Below, one piece after another: positions 1 through 7,324 of a stretch of DNA of 18,458 nt. Position numbers and translations under genes: made by a program. The DNA is taken from positions 1-18,458 of the forward strand of contig JAHHLF010000194.1 of NCBI GenBank assembly GCA_018679315.1, read 5' to 3'. How positions within the stretch are numbered: the stretch's first letter is position 1; the number at the start of each line of letters is the position of its first letter. This DNA comes from Bacteroidia bacterium (GTDB lineage: Bacteria > Bacteroidota > Bacteroidia > Flavobacteriales > Flavobacteriaceae). The notes under the pieces were generated by a model. The model was not told the origin of the DNA. It worked only from the letters and a program-made list of their open reading frames with translations, and made no database searches.

Positions 1-53
1 GTAGGGTATATTTGTTTCAACCTCATGCTGAGGTAGAACCAATACAGATATAA
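1..53 (+). CDS. C-terminal end of an upstream gene, cut by the window edge
   Basis: Reading frame 3 is open from the window edge to a TAA at 51-53 and encodes a 17-residue tail ending in VEPIQI. The stop codon touches the manC ATG at 54 with no spacer, as expected for a tightly packed operon. The tail (VYLFQPHAEV) resembles the end of SprT-like zinc metalloprotease-domain proteins that often precede manC in flavobacteria. That identification is from memory and rests on very few residues. The other two forward frames contain stops in this stretch. Confidence 0.4.
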   Translation, partial: RVYLFQPHAEVEPIQI

Positions 54-1142
54 ATGTCAATGAATTCCAAGCATTTTGCAGTGATCATGGCCGGGGGCGT
101 TGGATCGAGATTCTGGCCTGTAAGTACCCAGGCATTCCCTAAGCAATTTCACGATTTGATGAATACAGGTAGCTCTTTGTTGCAGCAGACATTTACACGC
201 CTACAAAAATTTATCCCCACTGAGAATATATTTGTGCTGACAAATGCAGATTATGTTTCCCTGGTCCATGAACAAATTCCTGGATTGAATGACTACCAGA
301 TAGTTCCCGAGCCTGCTATGCGAAATACGGCTCCCTGTATTTTGCTGGCTGCGCTAAAGATCCAAAAGATAGAACCCGAGGCTGTAATGCTGGTAGCACC
401 CAGCGATCATTTAATTGACGATGATGGTGCCTTTATGGATGATATCTTAAAGTGTATGGAACACAGTCAAAAGAATGATTCTATTTGCACCTTGGGAATA
501 ACACCCGATGCACCTAAGACGGGCTTTGGTTATATTGAATACAATGCAACAGATACTTCTCCGCTTAATTCAGTGATCAAATTCCGGGAGAAACCGGATA
601 AGGACACTGCAAAACAATTTCTGGCTCAGGGAAATTTTCTTTGGAATGCCGGAATATTTGTGTGGAGTATTAATACCATTGTTCAAGCCTTTAAGATGAA
701 TCAGTCAAAGATGTTCGACTTATTCTACTCGGGACTGGCGGATTATAATACGGATAGTGAAACTACCTTTCTTGAAGCCAACTACGGGAGAGCAGAAAAT
801 ATTTCTGTCGACTATGCTATCCTTGAAAAATCACAATCCATATACGTCTTACCGGCTACTTTTGGCTGGAGTGATCTGGGCACCTGGGGATCTTTGTACG
901 AAGAAAAGGAGAAAGATGTAGATGGAAATGTTGCCATAGGCGCAAAGGTTACGGCTCAGAATTCATCCGGAAATATGATTTTTTTGCCTGAAGGCAAATT
1001 GGCCGTACTCGAGGGCGTAAATGACTACATAATTGTTGAAAAAGATAATGTGATCCTTATGATACCCCGGGAAAAAGAACAAGAGATCAAGGAAATAGTC
1101 GCCAGGGTTAAAAAAGAGCACGGGGATTCAGTCAACAGCTAA
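54..1142 (+). CDS. manC: mannose-1-phosphate guanylyltransferase
   Basis: Cytoplasmic nucleotidyltransferase that makes GDP-mannose from mannose-1-phosphate and GTP, the precursor for mannose, fucose and related sugars in surface polysaccharides and glycolipids. The 362 residues carry the family signature at 13-32 (AGGVGSRFWPVS, then PKQF), APSDH at 115-119, FREKP at 177-181, NAGIF at 198-202, SVDYAILEK at 251-259 and GWSDLGTW at 271-278. It is the short, single-function form: there is no C-terminal cupin-type mannose-6-phosphate isomerase domain as in the approximately 470-residue bifunctional enzymes. ATG 54 directly follows the upstream stop. A second in-frame ATG at 60 could also serve and would remove only two residues. 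The DUF389 gene follows after 3 bases, so co-transcription is likely. No promoter is visible here. Confidence 0.95.
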   Translation: MSMNSKHFAVIMAGGVGSRFWPVSTQAFPKQFHDLMNTGSSLLQQTFTRLQKFIPTENIFVLTNADYVSLVHEQIPGLNDYQIVPEPAMRNTAPCILLAALKIQKIEPEAVMLVAPSDHLIDDDGAFMDDILKCMEHSQKNDSICTLGITPDAPKTGFGYIEYNATDTSPLNSVIKFREKPDKDTAKQFLAQGNFLWNAGIFVWSINTIVQAFKMNQSKMFDLFYSGLADYNTDSETTFLEANYGRAENISVDYAILEKSQSIYVLPATFGWSDLGTWGSLYEEKEKDVDGNVAIGAKVTAQNSSGNMIFLPEGKLAVLEGVNDYIIVEKDNVILMIPREKEQEIKEIVARVKKEHGDSVNS

Positions 1143-1145
1143 CAT

Positions 1146-2603
1146 ATGTTCGAAGAGGATAAAAAACCATTTAAGGAAGAAGCTGCACCGGATGCACAAG
1201 AAGTGCGGGAGGATTTTCGCGGACTCATGGGCAGCACACGGAATTTCCTTTCAGATCTGCTGAGCATCCGTCGCAATACCGATCAGGAAGCCACCAAAAC
1301 AGCAATAATTGAAGACATTCCTTTTAAAGGGCACACTTCCTGGATCCTTATTTGTTCCATCTTTATTGCCTCAGTTGGCTTAAATGCAAATTCAACAGCA
1401 GTTGTTATCGGGGCGATGCTTATTTCTCCGCTGATGGGACCCATTTTGGGTATTGGCCTTTCTATCGCCATAAATGATATAGAGACCCTCAGAAGATCCT
1501 TAAAGAATTTTGCCGTTATGGTCATTTTAAGTGTACTTACGGCTTTCCTATTTTTTGCATTCTTTCCCCTGAGGGATGAATCTTCAGAGCTTCTCGCCCG
1601 TACAGCTCCTGATATACGGGATGTGCTTATCGCCTTTTTTGGCGGACTCGCATTAGTGATCGCCAGAGCTAAGAAGGGAACTATAGCCAGCGTGATCTAC
1701 GGTGTGGCTATTGCTACGGCTTTAATGCCTCCCTTATGTACTGTTGGGTTTGGTCTGGCAATAGGGAATTGGGGCTATGCAATTGGGGCTATGTATCTGT
1801 TTACCATTAATACGATCTTCATTGCACTGGCAACTTTCCTTGTCTTGAAATTTATGCGATTCCCGATGGTCCGCTATGCAAATTCAAAAAAGCGCCGGAG
1901 AACAGCTCGCATTGCTTCCTTGTTGGCTCTTTTAGTTATGATCCCAGCTGGTTTTACTTTTTATAATGTGTTCCAGGAGTCCCGTTTTTTAAGCCAGGCA
2001 CAAAAATTGGTCAATGAAACCATAGGTACGTACCAATTCTCTGACCAAGGCAGGTACATGGATAATCTTACCCAGTTTGAGTACCAGCCCGAAGGAACTT
2101 CAAGAATTGAAGTGGTATCCATGGGTGATGAGGTGATCCCTGATAATGTGATTCGTACCTGGCGCGCGCAAAAGAACAATTATTCCCGTCTTATAAACAC
2201 AGATCTTATCGTAGTGCAGGGAGGGAAGGATGATTCCGAAGAGCGATTTAATTTTATCAATGAATTGTACGAATCTAAAAAGGCTGAATTATTGAGTAAG
2301 GATGCCAGGATAGAAATGCTGGAAGAGGAGTTATCGGCTGTTCAAAAGGTATCACAGATACAGATCCCGTTTAAGGATATAAGCGCTGAAGCAAGATTAA
2401 ATTATGAAGATCTGGTTTCCCTGGCTTTTGCTTATAGGGTCCAGACCGACTTTCAAAAGATAGATACGATTCCGGTCTTTGAAGTTAAATGGAAAGAGGG
2501 TATTGAGGCTGATATACTAGCTAAAGAAGAAGGTAAGCTGTTGGAGTGGCTTCGTATACGTCTTAAAAATAAAGACCTTCAACTTAGAACAGAGCAAGAC
2601 TAA
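1146..2603 (+). CDS. DUF389 / TIGR00341-type polytopic membrane protein
   Basis: Inner-membrane protein of unknown function, 485 residues. The N-terminal 60 residues are charged and cytoplasmic-looking. About seven hydrophobic segments follow, near 65-80, 85-106, 121-141, 158-174, 180-205, 210-235 and 255-275. The core has the DUF389 hallmark STAVVIGAMLISPLMGPI (83-100) and a Pro-rich turn ALMPPL (192-197). The C-terminal part (about 280-485) is soluble, with a Glu/Lys-rich segment near 370-402 that looks coiled-coil. No reaction is established for the family. The start ATG lies 3 bases after manC, suggesting one transcript, although a functional link to GDP-mannose is not evident. The stop TAA (2601-2603) overlaps the stop of the convergent mlaF gene. 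Confidence 0.88.
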   Translation: MFEEDKKPFKEEAAPDAQEVREDFRGLMGSTRNFLSDLLSIRRNTDQEATKTAIIEDIPFKGHTSWILICSIFIASVGLNANSTAVVIGAMLISPLMGPILGIGLSIAINDIETLRRSLKNFAVMVILSVLTAFLFFAFFPLRDESSELLARTAPDIRDVLIAFFGGLALVIARAKKGTIASVIYGVAIATALMPPLCTVGFGLAIGNWGYAIGAMYLFTINTIFIALATFLVLKFMRFPMVRYANSKKRRRTARIASLLALLVMIPAGFTFYNVFQESRFLSQAQKLVNETIGTYQFSDQGRYMDNLTQFEYQPEGTSRIEVVSMGDEVIPDNVIRTWRAQKNNYSRLINTDLIVVQGGKDDSEERFNFINELYESKKAELLSKDARIEMLEEELSAVQKVSQIQIPFKDISAEARLNYEDLVSLAFAYRVQTDFQKIDTIPVFEVKWKEGIEADILAKEEGKLLEWLRIRLKNKDLQLRTEQD

Positions 2604-3367
2604 GTTCTTTCTTCCACGTACATTTGCCGCACCTTTTTGAATAATTCTGAAGAGTAAACAAAGCGTGTAACGGCCTCGTTATCAGTCTTAAAGATATCTT
2701 CTTTAGTTCCTTCCCAGGCCTTGCTTCCGTTTTGTAGAAAAACGATCTTCTCACCGATCTCCATTACGGAATTCATATCATGACTGTTGATCACAGTAAT
2801 AATGTCGTATTCCTGAGTGATCTCCTGGATCAGATTATCTATTATAATTGCCGTATTTGGATCCAGACCCGAATTGGGTTCGTCACAGAATAAATATTTC
2901 GGATTCATAACAATAGCCCTGGCTATGGCTACCCGCTTCTGCATCCCTCCAGAAAGTTCGGCAGGGTATTTATGATTCGCATCAATGAGGTTTACCCTGT
3001 TTAACACAAAATTTACCCGATCCTCTTTTTCAGAATTTGATTGCTGGGTAAACATATTTAAGGGAAACATAACATTGCCTTCCACGGTCATAGAATCAAA
3101 TAAAGCACTTCCCTGAAAGACCATACCCATTTCTTGTCGAAGGTTACGCTTTTGATCTGAAGACAATTCAGAATAGATCTTTCCATCATAATCTATGGTG
3201 CCTTCTTCTGGAGTAATCAAGCCCAAAAGACATTTCATAAATACAGTTTTACCCGAACCACTTTGACCGATAACTAAACTGGTCTTACCTTTCTCAAAAG
3301 TCGTCGAGATCCCTTTCAGAATATGATCCTCTCCGAACCACTTGTGCAAGTTTGTTACTGTGATCAT
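2600..3367 (-). CDS. mlaF: MlaF-like ABC transporter ATP-binding protein
   Basis: ATPase of an MCE/Mla-type lipid transporter, acting on the cytoplasmic face with the MlaE permease. The 255 residues contain the Walker A GQSGSGKT (34-41), a Q-loop glutamine near 85 (VFQGSALFDSMTV), the signature LSGGMQKR (138-145), Walker B LFCDEP (159-164) with catalytic Glu163, and the H-loop histidine near 196 (NSHDM). The frame stays open for 20 more codons upstream, but that stretch lies inside mlaE. The ATG at 3367 gives a normal N-terminus (MITVTNLHKWFG) and overlaps the mlaE stop by one base (TAATG), typical of translational coupling. The TAG stop at 2600-2602 overlaps the stop of the convergent DUF389 gene. 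Confidence 0.93.
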   Translation of the reverse strand: MITVTNLHKWFGEDHILKGISTTFEKGKTSLVIGQSGSGKTVFMKCLLGLITPEEGTIDYDGKIYSELSSDQKRNLRQEMGMVFQGSALFDSMTVEGNVMFPLNMFTQQSNSEKEDRVNFVLNRVNLIDANHKYPAELSGGMQKRVAIARAIVMNPKYLFCDEPNSGLDPNTAIIIDNLIQEITQEYDIITVINSHDMNSVMEIGEKIVFLQNGSKAWEGTKEDIFKTDNEAVTRFVYSSELFKKVRQMYVEERT

Positions 3368-4104
3368 TAGCCTAGCAATAATTGGGTTAATATAAAATTT
3401 AAAATAATGATAACCACACTCGTCCATACAAACGATGTAGTACTGGCTTTACCAACATCTAAAGCACCACCTTTCATAAAATAGCCATGATATGAAGGCA
3501 CTGTTGCGATCACAAAGGCGAACACCAATGTTTTTATGAAAGAATACGTGATGTGATATGGGTCAAAATCTAATTGCAGCCCTTCAATAAAATCGGCGCT
3601 GGATGTGAAATTGCCCCAAACGCCAGCCATCCATCCCCCTAAAATTCCCATATACATCGCAATTGCAACAGCAAATGGATACAGGAGCATGGCAATGATC
3701 TTTGGGAATACCAGGTAATTGAGTGAATTCACGCCCATAACTTCCAGGGCATCGATCTGTTCTGTTACCCTCATAGTCCCAATACTCGAAGTAATATAGG
3801 AGCCCACTTTCCCCGCCATAATGATGGAGGTAAATGTCGGTGCAAATTCCAGAATTACAGATTGCCTGGGGGCAAAGCCGATCAAACTAACCGGGATTAG
3901 GGGATTTTCCAGATTGAGAGCCGTCTGAATAGTAACAACTCCTCCTATGAATAAGGAGATGAAAACAATGATTCCCAAGGAATTAAATATTAGTTCATCT
4001 ATTTCCTTGAGGATGAGCGACTTCATGATGGGCCATTTCGTAGGTTTCTTAAAGACCTCTTTCACCATGATCGAGTAGCTCCCGATAGCAGACAGATAAG
4101 TCAT
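3367..4104 (-). CDS. mlaE: MlaE-like ABC transporter permease
   Basis: Integral membrane permease of an MCE-type system that moves phospholipids between the inner and outer membranes. From the ATG at 4104 it is 245 residues and begins MTYLSAIGSYSIMVKEVF, matching the usual start of Bacteroidota MlaE proteins. A TTG at 4140 would add 12 residues but looks artificial. The conserved MlaE core is clear: ILEFAPTFTSIIMAGKVGSY, then TMRVTEQIDALEVMGVN, followed by several hydrophobic segments to the C-terminus. Its stop overlaps the mlaF ATG by one base, so the two form an operon. No MlaD/MCE substrate-binding gene follows; the operon ends at the convergent DUF389 gene. A perfect 8-bp dyad lies 29 bases upstream of the ATG. 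Confidence 0.92.
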   Translation of the reverse strand: MTYLSAIGSYSIMVKEVFKKPTKWPIMKSLILKEIDELIFNSLGIIVFISLFIGGVVTIQTALNLENPLIPVSLIGFAPRQSVILEFAPTFTSIIMAGKVGSYITSSIGTMRVTEQIDALEVMGVNSLNYLVFPKIIAMLLYPFAVAIAMYMGILGGWMAGVWGNFTSSADFIEGLQLDFDPYHITYSFIKTLVFAFVIATVPSYHGYFMKGGALDVGKASTTSFVWTSVVIIILNFILTQLLLG

Positions 4105-4132
4105 GGGTGGTATGATAGTTGTAGCGTAAAAA

Positions 4133-4154
4133 TAACACAATTCCCCTTGTGTTA
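4133..4154. promoter_or_regulatory. perfect inverted repeat in the mlaE/pafA divergent region
   Basis: The arms TAACACAA (4133-4140) and TTGTGTTA (4147-4154) are exact reverse complements separated by TTCCCC. The dyad starts 29 bases from the mlaE ATG and ends 59 bases before the pafA ATG. There is no U-run, and the region lies between divergent starts, so an operator or a 5'-leader hairpin is likelier than a terminator. A -7-like sequence for mlaE (TATTTTTA on the - strand, 4127-4134) overlaps its left arm. Confidence 0.45.
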
Positions 4155-4176
4155 CCTGAATGACACATTATATTGA
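4147..4176 (+). promoter_or_regulatory. candidate promoter for the pafA-like gene
   Basis: TTG at 4147-4149 is followed after 19 bases by TATATTGA (4169-4176), close to the Bacteroidota pattern TTG-N(17-23)-TAnnTTTG but lacking one T. An alternative near-match, TACCTTTTG at 4187-4195, has one extra base. The TTG lies within the dyad's right arm, so a protein bound there could affect this promoter. This is inference from consensus only. Confidence 0.25.
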
Positions 4177-4213
4177 GGTTTATTTGTACCTTTTGAACTC
4201 TTAAATACATAGT

Positions 4214-5893
4214 ATGAGTACCAGATTATTGACACTTGCCATATTGTTCTTATTAATTATAGGTTTCAGTTTTTCCGGCCAGGCACAGCGAAGTAATAGA
4301 AATTCACTTGCTGCGGTAACAATGCCACAGGCAGACAGCCCAAAATTAGTTGTGGGCATTGTTATAGATCAAATGAGATATGATTATTTAACGCGGTTTT
4401 GGGATGATTACGGAGATGGAGGATTCAAGCGAATGGTGAATGAAGGATTTAACTGTAAGAACAATCATTTTAGTTACGCGCCTACCTATACAGGTCCAGG
4501 ACACGCCTCAGTGTACAGCGGTACTACACCGGCAATGCACGGAATCATAAGCAATTCCTGGTATGATAAGAATACAAAGAAACCGGTGTATTGTGCCGGG
4601 GACGAAAATGTAAAACCCCTTGGTTCAAATGGTATCGAAGGGCAAATGTCGCCTCATCGCATGAATGTTACCACCGTAACAGATCAATTGAGATTACATA
4701 CACAGAATAATGGAAAAGTTATTGCTGTTGCATTAAAAGACCGAGGTGCTGTCTTACCTGGCGGACACATGGCTAATGCAGCGTATTGGTTCCATGGATC
4801 ATCGGCTGGGAACTGGATCAGTAGTTCTTTCTATATGGACAAGTTGCCGGATTGGGTTTTACAGTATAATGCGTCTAAAGAAGTCGAGAAGTACAAAAAG
4901 CCATGGAATACTTTTAAAAATATTGGTTCATATCAGGAAAGTGGGCCGGATAATACGGCCTATGAAAGTGCTTTCAATGGAGAGGCCGCACCGGTTTTCC
5001 CACATAATGTACCCGCACTTTGGGAGGCGAACGATAGCTTCGAACTGCTAAAGTTTACCCCTTACGGAAATAGTATCACAACAGATTTTGCGCTTGCTGC
5101 TGTTGAAGGGGAGCAATTGGGTAAAGACCAACATACCGATTTCCTGGCGATCAGCTACTCAAGTACGGATTATATAGGCCATAAATTCGGAGCAAATTCC
5201 AAGGAAGTACAAGACACATATGTATGGCTGGATAATGACCTGGAGCGACTTTTTACAGCCCTGGATAGTGAAGTTGGAGTAGGGGAATACACGGTTTTTC
5301 TTACTGCAGATCACGGTGCAGTGCATGTGCCGGCCTATCTCGCTGATAATAATGTGCCTGCCGGTTATATCTCATCAGCTGCTCTAAGAGGTGAATTGAC
5401 CAAATTCCTGCAATTTAAATATGGCAATACAGCTTTGCTGGAAAATATTTCTAATAATCAGATCTTTTTGGATCATGATGCTGTAGCAAATCTGGGCATT
5501 AAGCAGGAAGAAATTCAGGAAGCCATAGCACAGGAGATTATTTCATATCCATCGATTTTCAGAGTATATACAGCGAGTCAAATGATGCGGAATGCCTATG
5601 CAGATGGCATACCAAGGATCCTTCAGAATGGATTTCACCAAAAGCGTTCTGGGGATGTCCTATTTATGTTCGATCCCGCTAACATAAGTTATCCGAGAAC
5701 TGGTTCCACACATGGCTCTCCACTCACATATGATACACATGTACCGCTGATATTCTTTGGGAAAGGGGTGAGAAAGGGCGCTACATATGAGCGGACTCGA
5801 ATAGCAGATATTGCGCCTACTGTATCATCCTTGTTGGGTATTGCTTTCCCTAGCGGTGCCACAGGGAATCCGATCAACTCAGTTTTAAAATAG
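4214..5893 (+). CDS. pafA: PafA-like secreted alkaline phosphatase
   Basis: Exported phosphomonoesterase of the alkaline phosphatase / nucleotide pyrophosphatase superfamily, probably periplasmic or surface-exposed. The 559 residues begin with a signal peptide (hydrophobic stretch about 5-22, likely cleaved after GQA or AQA near 24-25). The two-zinc active site is complete: Asp52 (VIDQMRYD), nucleophile Thr93 (YTGPGHAS), Asn114, Lys175 and Arg177 (LKDRG), Asp319 and His323 (STDYIGH), Asp366-His367 (TADHG) and His500 (STHGS). The Lys/Arg/Asn set is the one described for Elizabethkingia PafA, a monoesterase expressed irrespective of phosphate, so I prefer PafA over a phosphodiesterase. It is divergent from mlaEF, and its last 9 bases overlap the convergent glycosyltransferase gene. 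Confidence 0.92.
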   Translation: MSTRLLTLAILFLLIIGFSFSGQAQRSNRNSLAAVTMPQADSPKLVVGIVIDQMRYDYLTRFWDDYGDGGFKRMVNEGFNCKNNHFSYAPTYTGPGHASVYSGTTPAMHGIISNSWYDKNTKKPVYCAGDENVKPLGSNGIEGQMSPHRMNVTTVTDQLRLHTQNNGKVIAVALKDRGAVLPGGHMANAAYWFHGSSAGNWISSSFYMDKLPDWVLQYNASKEVEKYKKPWNTFKNIGSYQESGPDNTAYESAFNGEAAPVFPHNVPALWEANDSFELLKFTPYGNSITTDFALAAVEGEQLGKDQHTDFLAISYSSTDYIGHKFGANSKEVQDTYVWLDNDLERLFTALDSEVGVGEYTVFLTADHGAVHVPAYLADNNVPAGYISSAALRGELTKFLQFKYGNTALLENISNNQIFLDHDAVANLGIKQEEIQEAIAQEIISYPSIFRVYTASQMMRNAYADGIPRILQNGFHQKRSGDVLFMFDPANISYPRTGSTHGSPLTYDTHVPLIFFGKGVRKGATYERTRIADIAPTVSSLLGIAFPSGATGNPINSVLK

Positions 5894-6733
5894 GGACCGG
5901 CGGATCCCACGCCATCGAAGGTTCCTCACAAATTTTCCTTCTTCTTCATTGATCAGGAATGGTAGTTCCATTCGTGAGGCTTCTTTGTATCCTTTTAAGT
6001 TGTCAAAAAAGACCCTAAATTTCTTTTGCTTCCATGCCATCTTCAGGCTGGCAATAAGACTTATTAATAATCCGTATCGCATTACATACATCGCTCTACC
6101 CTGGAGTTTCTTAGCAGCAGGAACATAGGATTTACCTGTGGGACGGAGGTGCTGAACATGAAGATCCGGAAGCGTTACAACATCATAATTATGATACTTA
6201 GCGAGTAACTCATCTACGGTATCCCATCCAATGGAAGGGCGCAAACCGCCAATCGCCTTAAAACATGCCTGGGTATACGCTTTAAAACCGCCACGGACAT
6301 GATCTTCTTTCATGGGATGATTTCTTTCCCAGCCATTATGTGTCCGTTCATACGCAAAGCCACCAACAATACCCGTGTCAGGATTCGATCGGAGATAGTT
6401 AACAATTTGTTCGAAATACTGACTAGGCAGCACCAGATCGGCATCCAATTTTACAAGGAGTTCATAGTCATCATCTAATTCCTGTAAACCTCTCTGAAAA
6501 GCTTTAACAACCTTAGAACCGGGTAAATGGGCGTCTTTAGAGCTATGTTCAATACCCTGGATCTGCGGGTACATTTTAGTATATCCCGATATAACTTTTG
6601 CGGTACCATCTGTTGAATTATCGTTGACCACTACAACCCGCGCAGGTTGCAGGGTTTGATTCATCACAGACTGTAGTGTTATGCCTATAAACGATTCTTC
6701 GTTGTGCGCAGGAATAACTATGTAATATCTCAT
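5885..6733 (-). CDS. family 2 glycosyltransferase
   Basis: GT-A fold glycosyltransferase, 282 residues, that should transfer a sugar from a nucleotide donor. The opening YYIVIPAHNEE (3-13) is the usual GT2 start. VVNDNSTDGT (35-44) supplies the nucleotide-binding Asp38, and KLDADLVLP (95-103) holds the metal-binding DAD (97-99). GGFAYER and SIGWDTVDE further on resemble the acceptor-side region. A moderately hydrophobic stretch near 220-236 followed by basic residues suggests membrane association, but there is no clear transmembrane helix. Substrate is unknown. It follows the methyltransferase by 39 bases and may be read with it, although a perfect -7 box in that gap suggests a second promoter. 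The TAA at 5885-5887 lies inside the end of pafA. Confidence 0.9.
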   Translation of the reverse strand: MRYYIVIPAHNEESFIGITLQSVMNQTLQPARVVVVNDNSTDGTAKVISGYTKMYPQIQGIEHSSKDAHLPGSKVVKAFQRGLQELDDDYELLVKLDADLVLPSQYFEQIVNYLRSNPDTGIVGGFAYERTHNGWERNHPMKEDHVRGGFKAYTQACFKAIGGLRPSIGWDTVDELLAKYHNYDVVTLPDLHVQHLRPTGKSYVPAAKKLQGRAMYVMRYGLLISLIASLKMAWKQKKFRVFFDNLKGYKEASRMELPFLINEEEGKFVRNLRWRGIRRSLF

Positions 6734-6755
6734 AAAGCCGGATTCGCAGTGGTAA

Positions 6756-6763
6756 CAAAGATA
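6756..6763 (-). promoter_or_regulatory. -7 promoter box upstream of the GT2 gene
   Basis: The - strand reads TATCTTTG, a perfect match to TAnnTTTG, 22 bases before the glycosyltransferase ATG (6733). A start site about 7 bases downstream would give a leader of roughly 16 nt. No TTG is seen at the expected -33 position. It could provide internal expression within the cassette. Confidence 0.4.
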
Positions 6764-6772
6764 CGGTTCAGA

Positions 6773-7324
6773 CTACTTTTTACGCTCGGCGTAGACCAAA
6801 TAATATCGAGGGACAAAATGGCGTAATAAGGGCCGGATACCAAGTTTGCTGACGGGATTTGTGAACAGCTCGCGATCCTTGATCTCCCAACCCGACTTCT
6901 CTAAGAGCCAGTCGAATTGCCATGGCTCAAACTCATGAAAATGTCGATCCCTGGGATCTGTTGAGCTTTGATAGGCTTTGGCAAACCACAATCTGAGCGG
7001 AACACTGGCCACCAGCTTATCTCCTTGAATTTCCTGAAGTACACGAAATGGAGAAAGTAAGTGTTCGAAGATCTCGAATGCAGTCACTACGTCATATGAA
7101 TTAGTTGCCAGGGTTGATGTGTCCAGATCAAGATCTTCCCCCCGGGTATTAAGAACAGAATAGCCCTCTTCCATCATCTTTTTGGACAAGGGATTTGGGA
7201 CGCCCAGATCCAGGATCCGTTCGTTTGTTCGAATATGCTTTTTTAGAAAAGTGAGTGTGCGGGAGAAGCGTTTGTGTGGAAAGGTTTTCTCATACATGAT
7301 ATCAGCATCGGTATACGATGGCAT
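6773..7324 (-). CDS. class I SAM-dependent methyltransferase
   Basis: Small methyltransferase of the type 11/12 (UbiE-like Rossmann) group, 183 residues, acceptor unknown. Motif I is a divergent ILDLGVPNPLS (37-47) in place of the usual ExGxGxG; GEDLD (62-66) fits the acidic position after beta-2, and YDVVTAFEIFEHL (77-89) is the motif IV/post-motif region. The C-terminal part is short, and RHFHEFEPWQFDWLLE (127-142) resembles the segment seen in many lipid and small-molecule methyltransferases. With ATG 7324 the gene overlaps the KAS III gene by 23 bases. An in-frame ATG at 7297 (MYEKTFPHKRF) would begin 5 bases after that gene's stop and is a realistic alternative start. Placement between a ketoacyl synthase and a glycosyltransferase suggests one shared pathway. 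Confidence 0.82.
   Translation of the reverse strand: MPSYTDADIMYEKTFPHKRFSRTLTFLKKHIRTNERILDLGVPNPLSKKMMEEGYSVLNTRGEDLDLDTSTLATNSYDVVTAFEIFEHLLSPFRVLQEIQGDKLVASVPLRLWFAKAYQSSTDPRDRHFHEFEPWQFDWLLEKSGWEIKDRELFTNPVSKLGIRPLLRHFVPRYYLVYAERKK

Noticed and set aside
3367..3427. Upstream extension of mlaF by 20 codons
   Set aside because: The extension lies inside mlaE and precedes the standard ABC ATPase start; the ATG at 3367 with TAATG coupling explains the gene better.
5894..5909. GGGA...TCCC as a terminator after pafA
   Set aside because: A 4-bp stem within the GT2 coding region and no T-run follow; insufficient.
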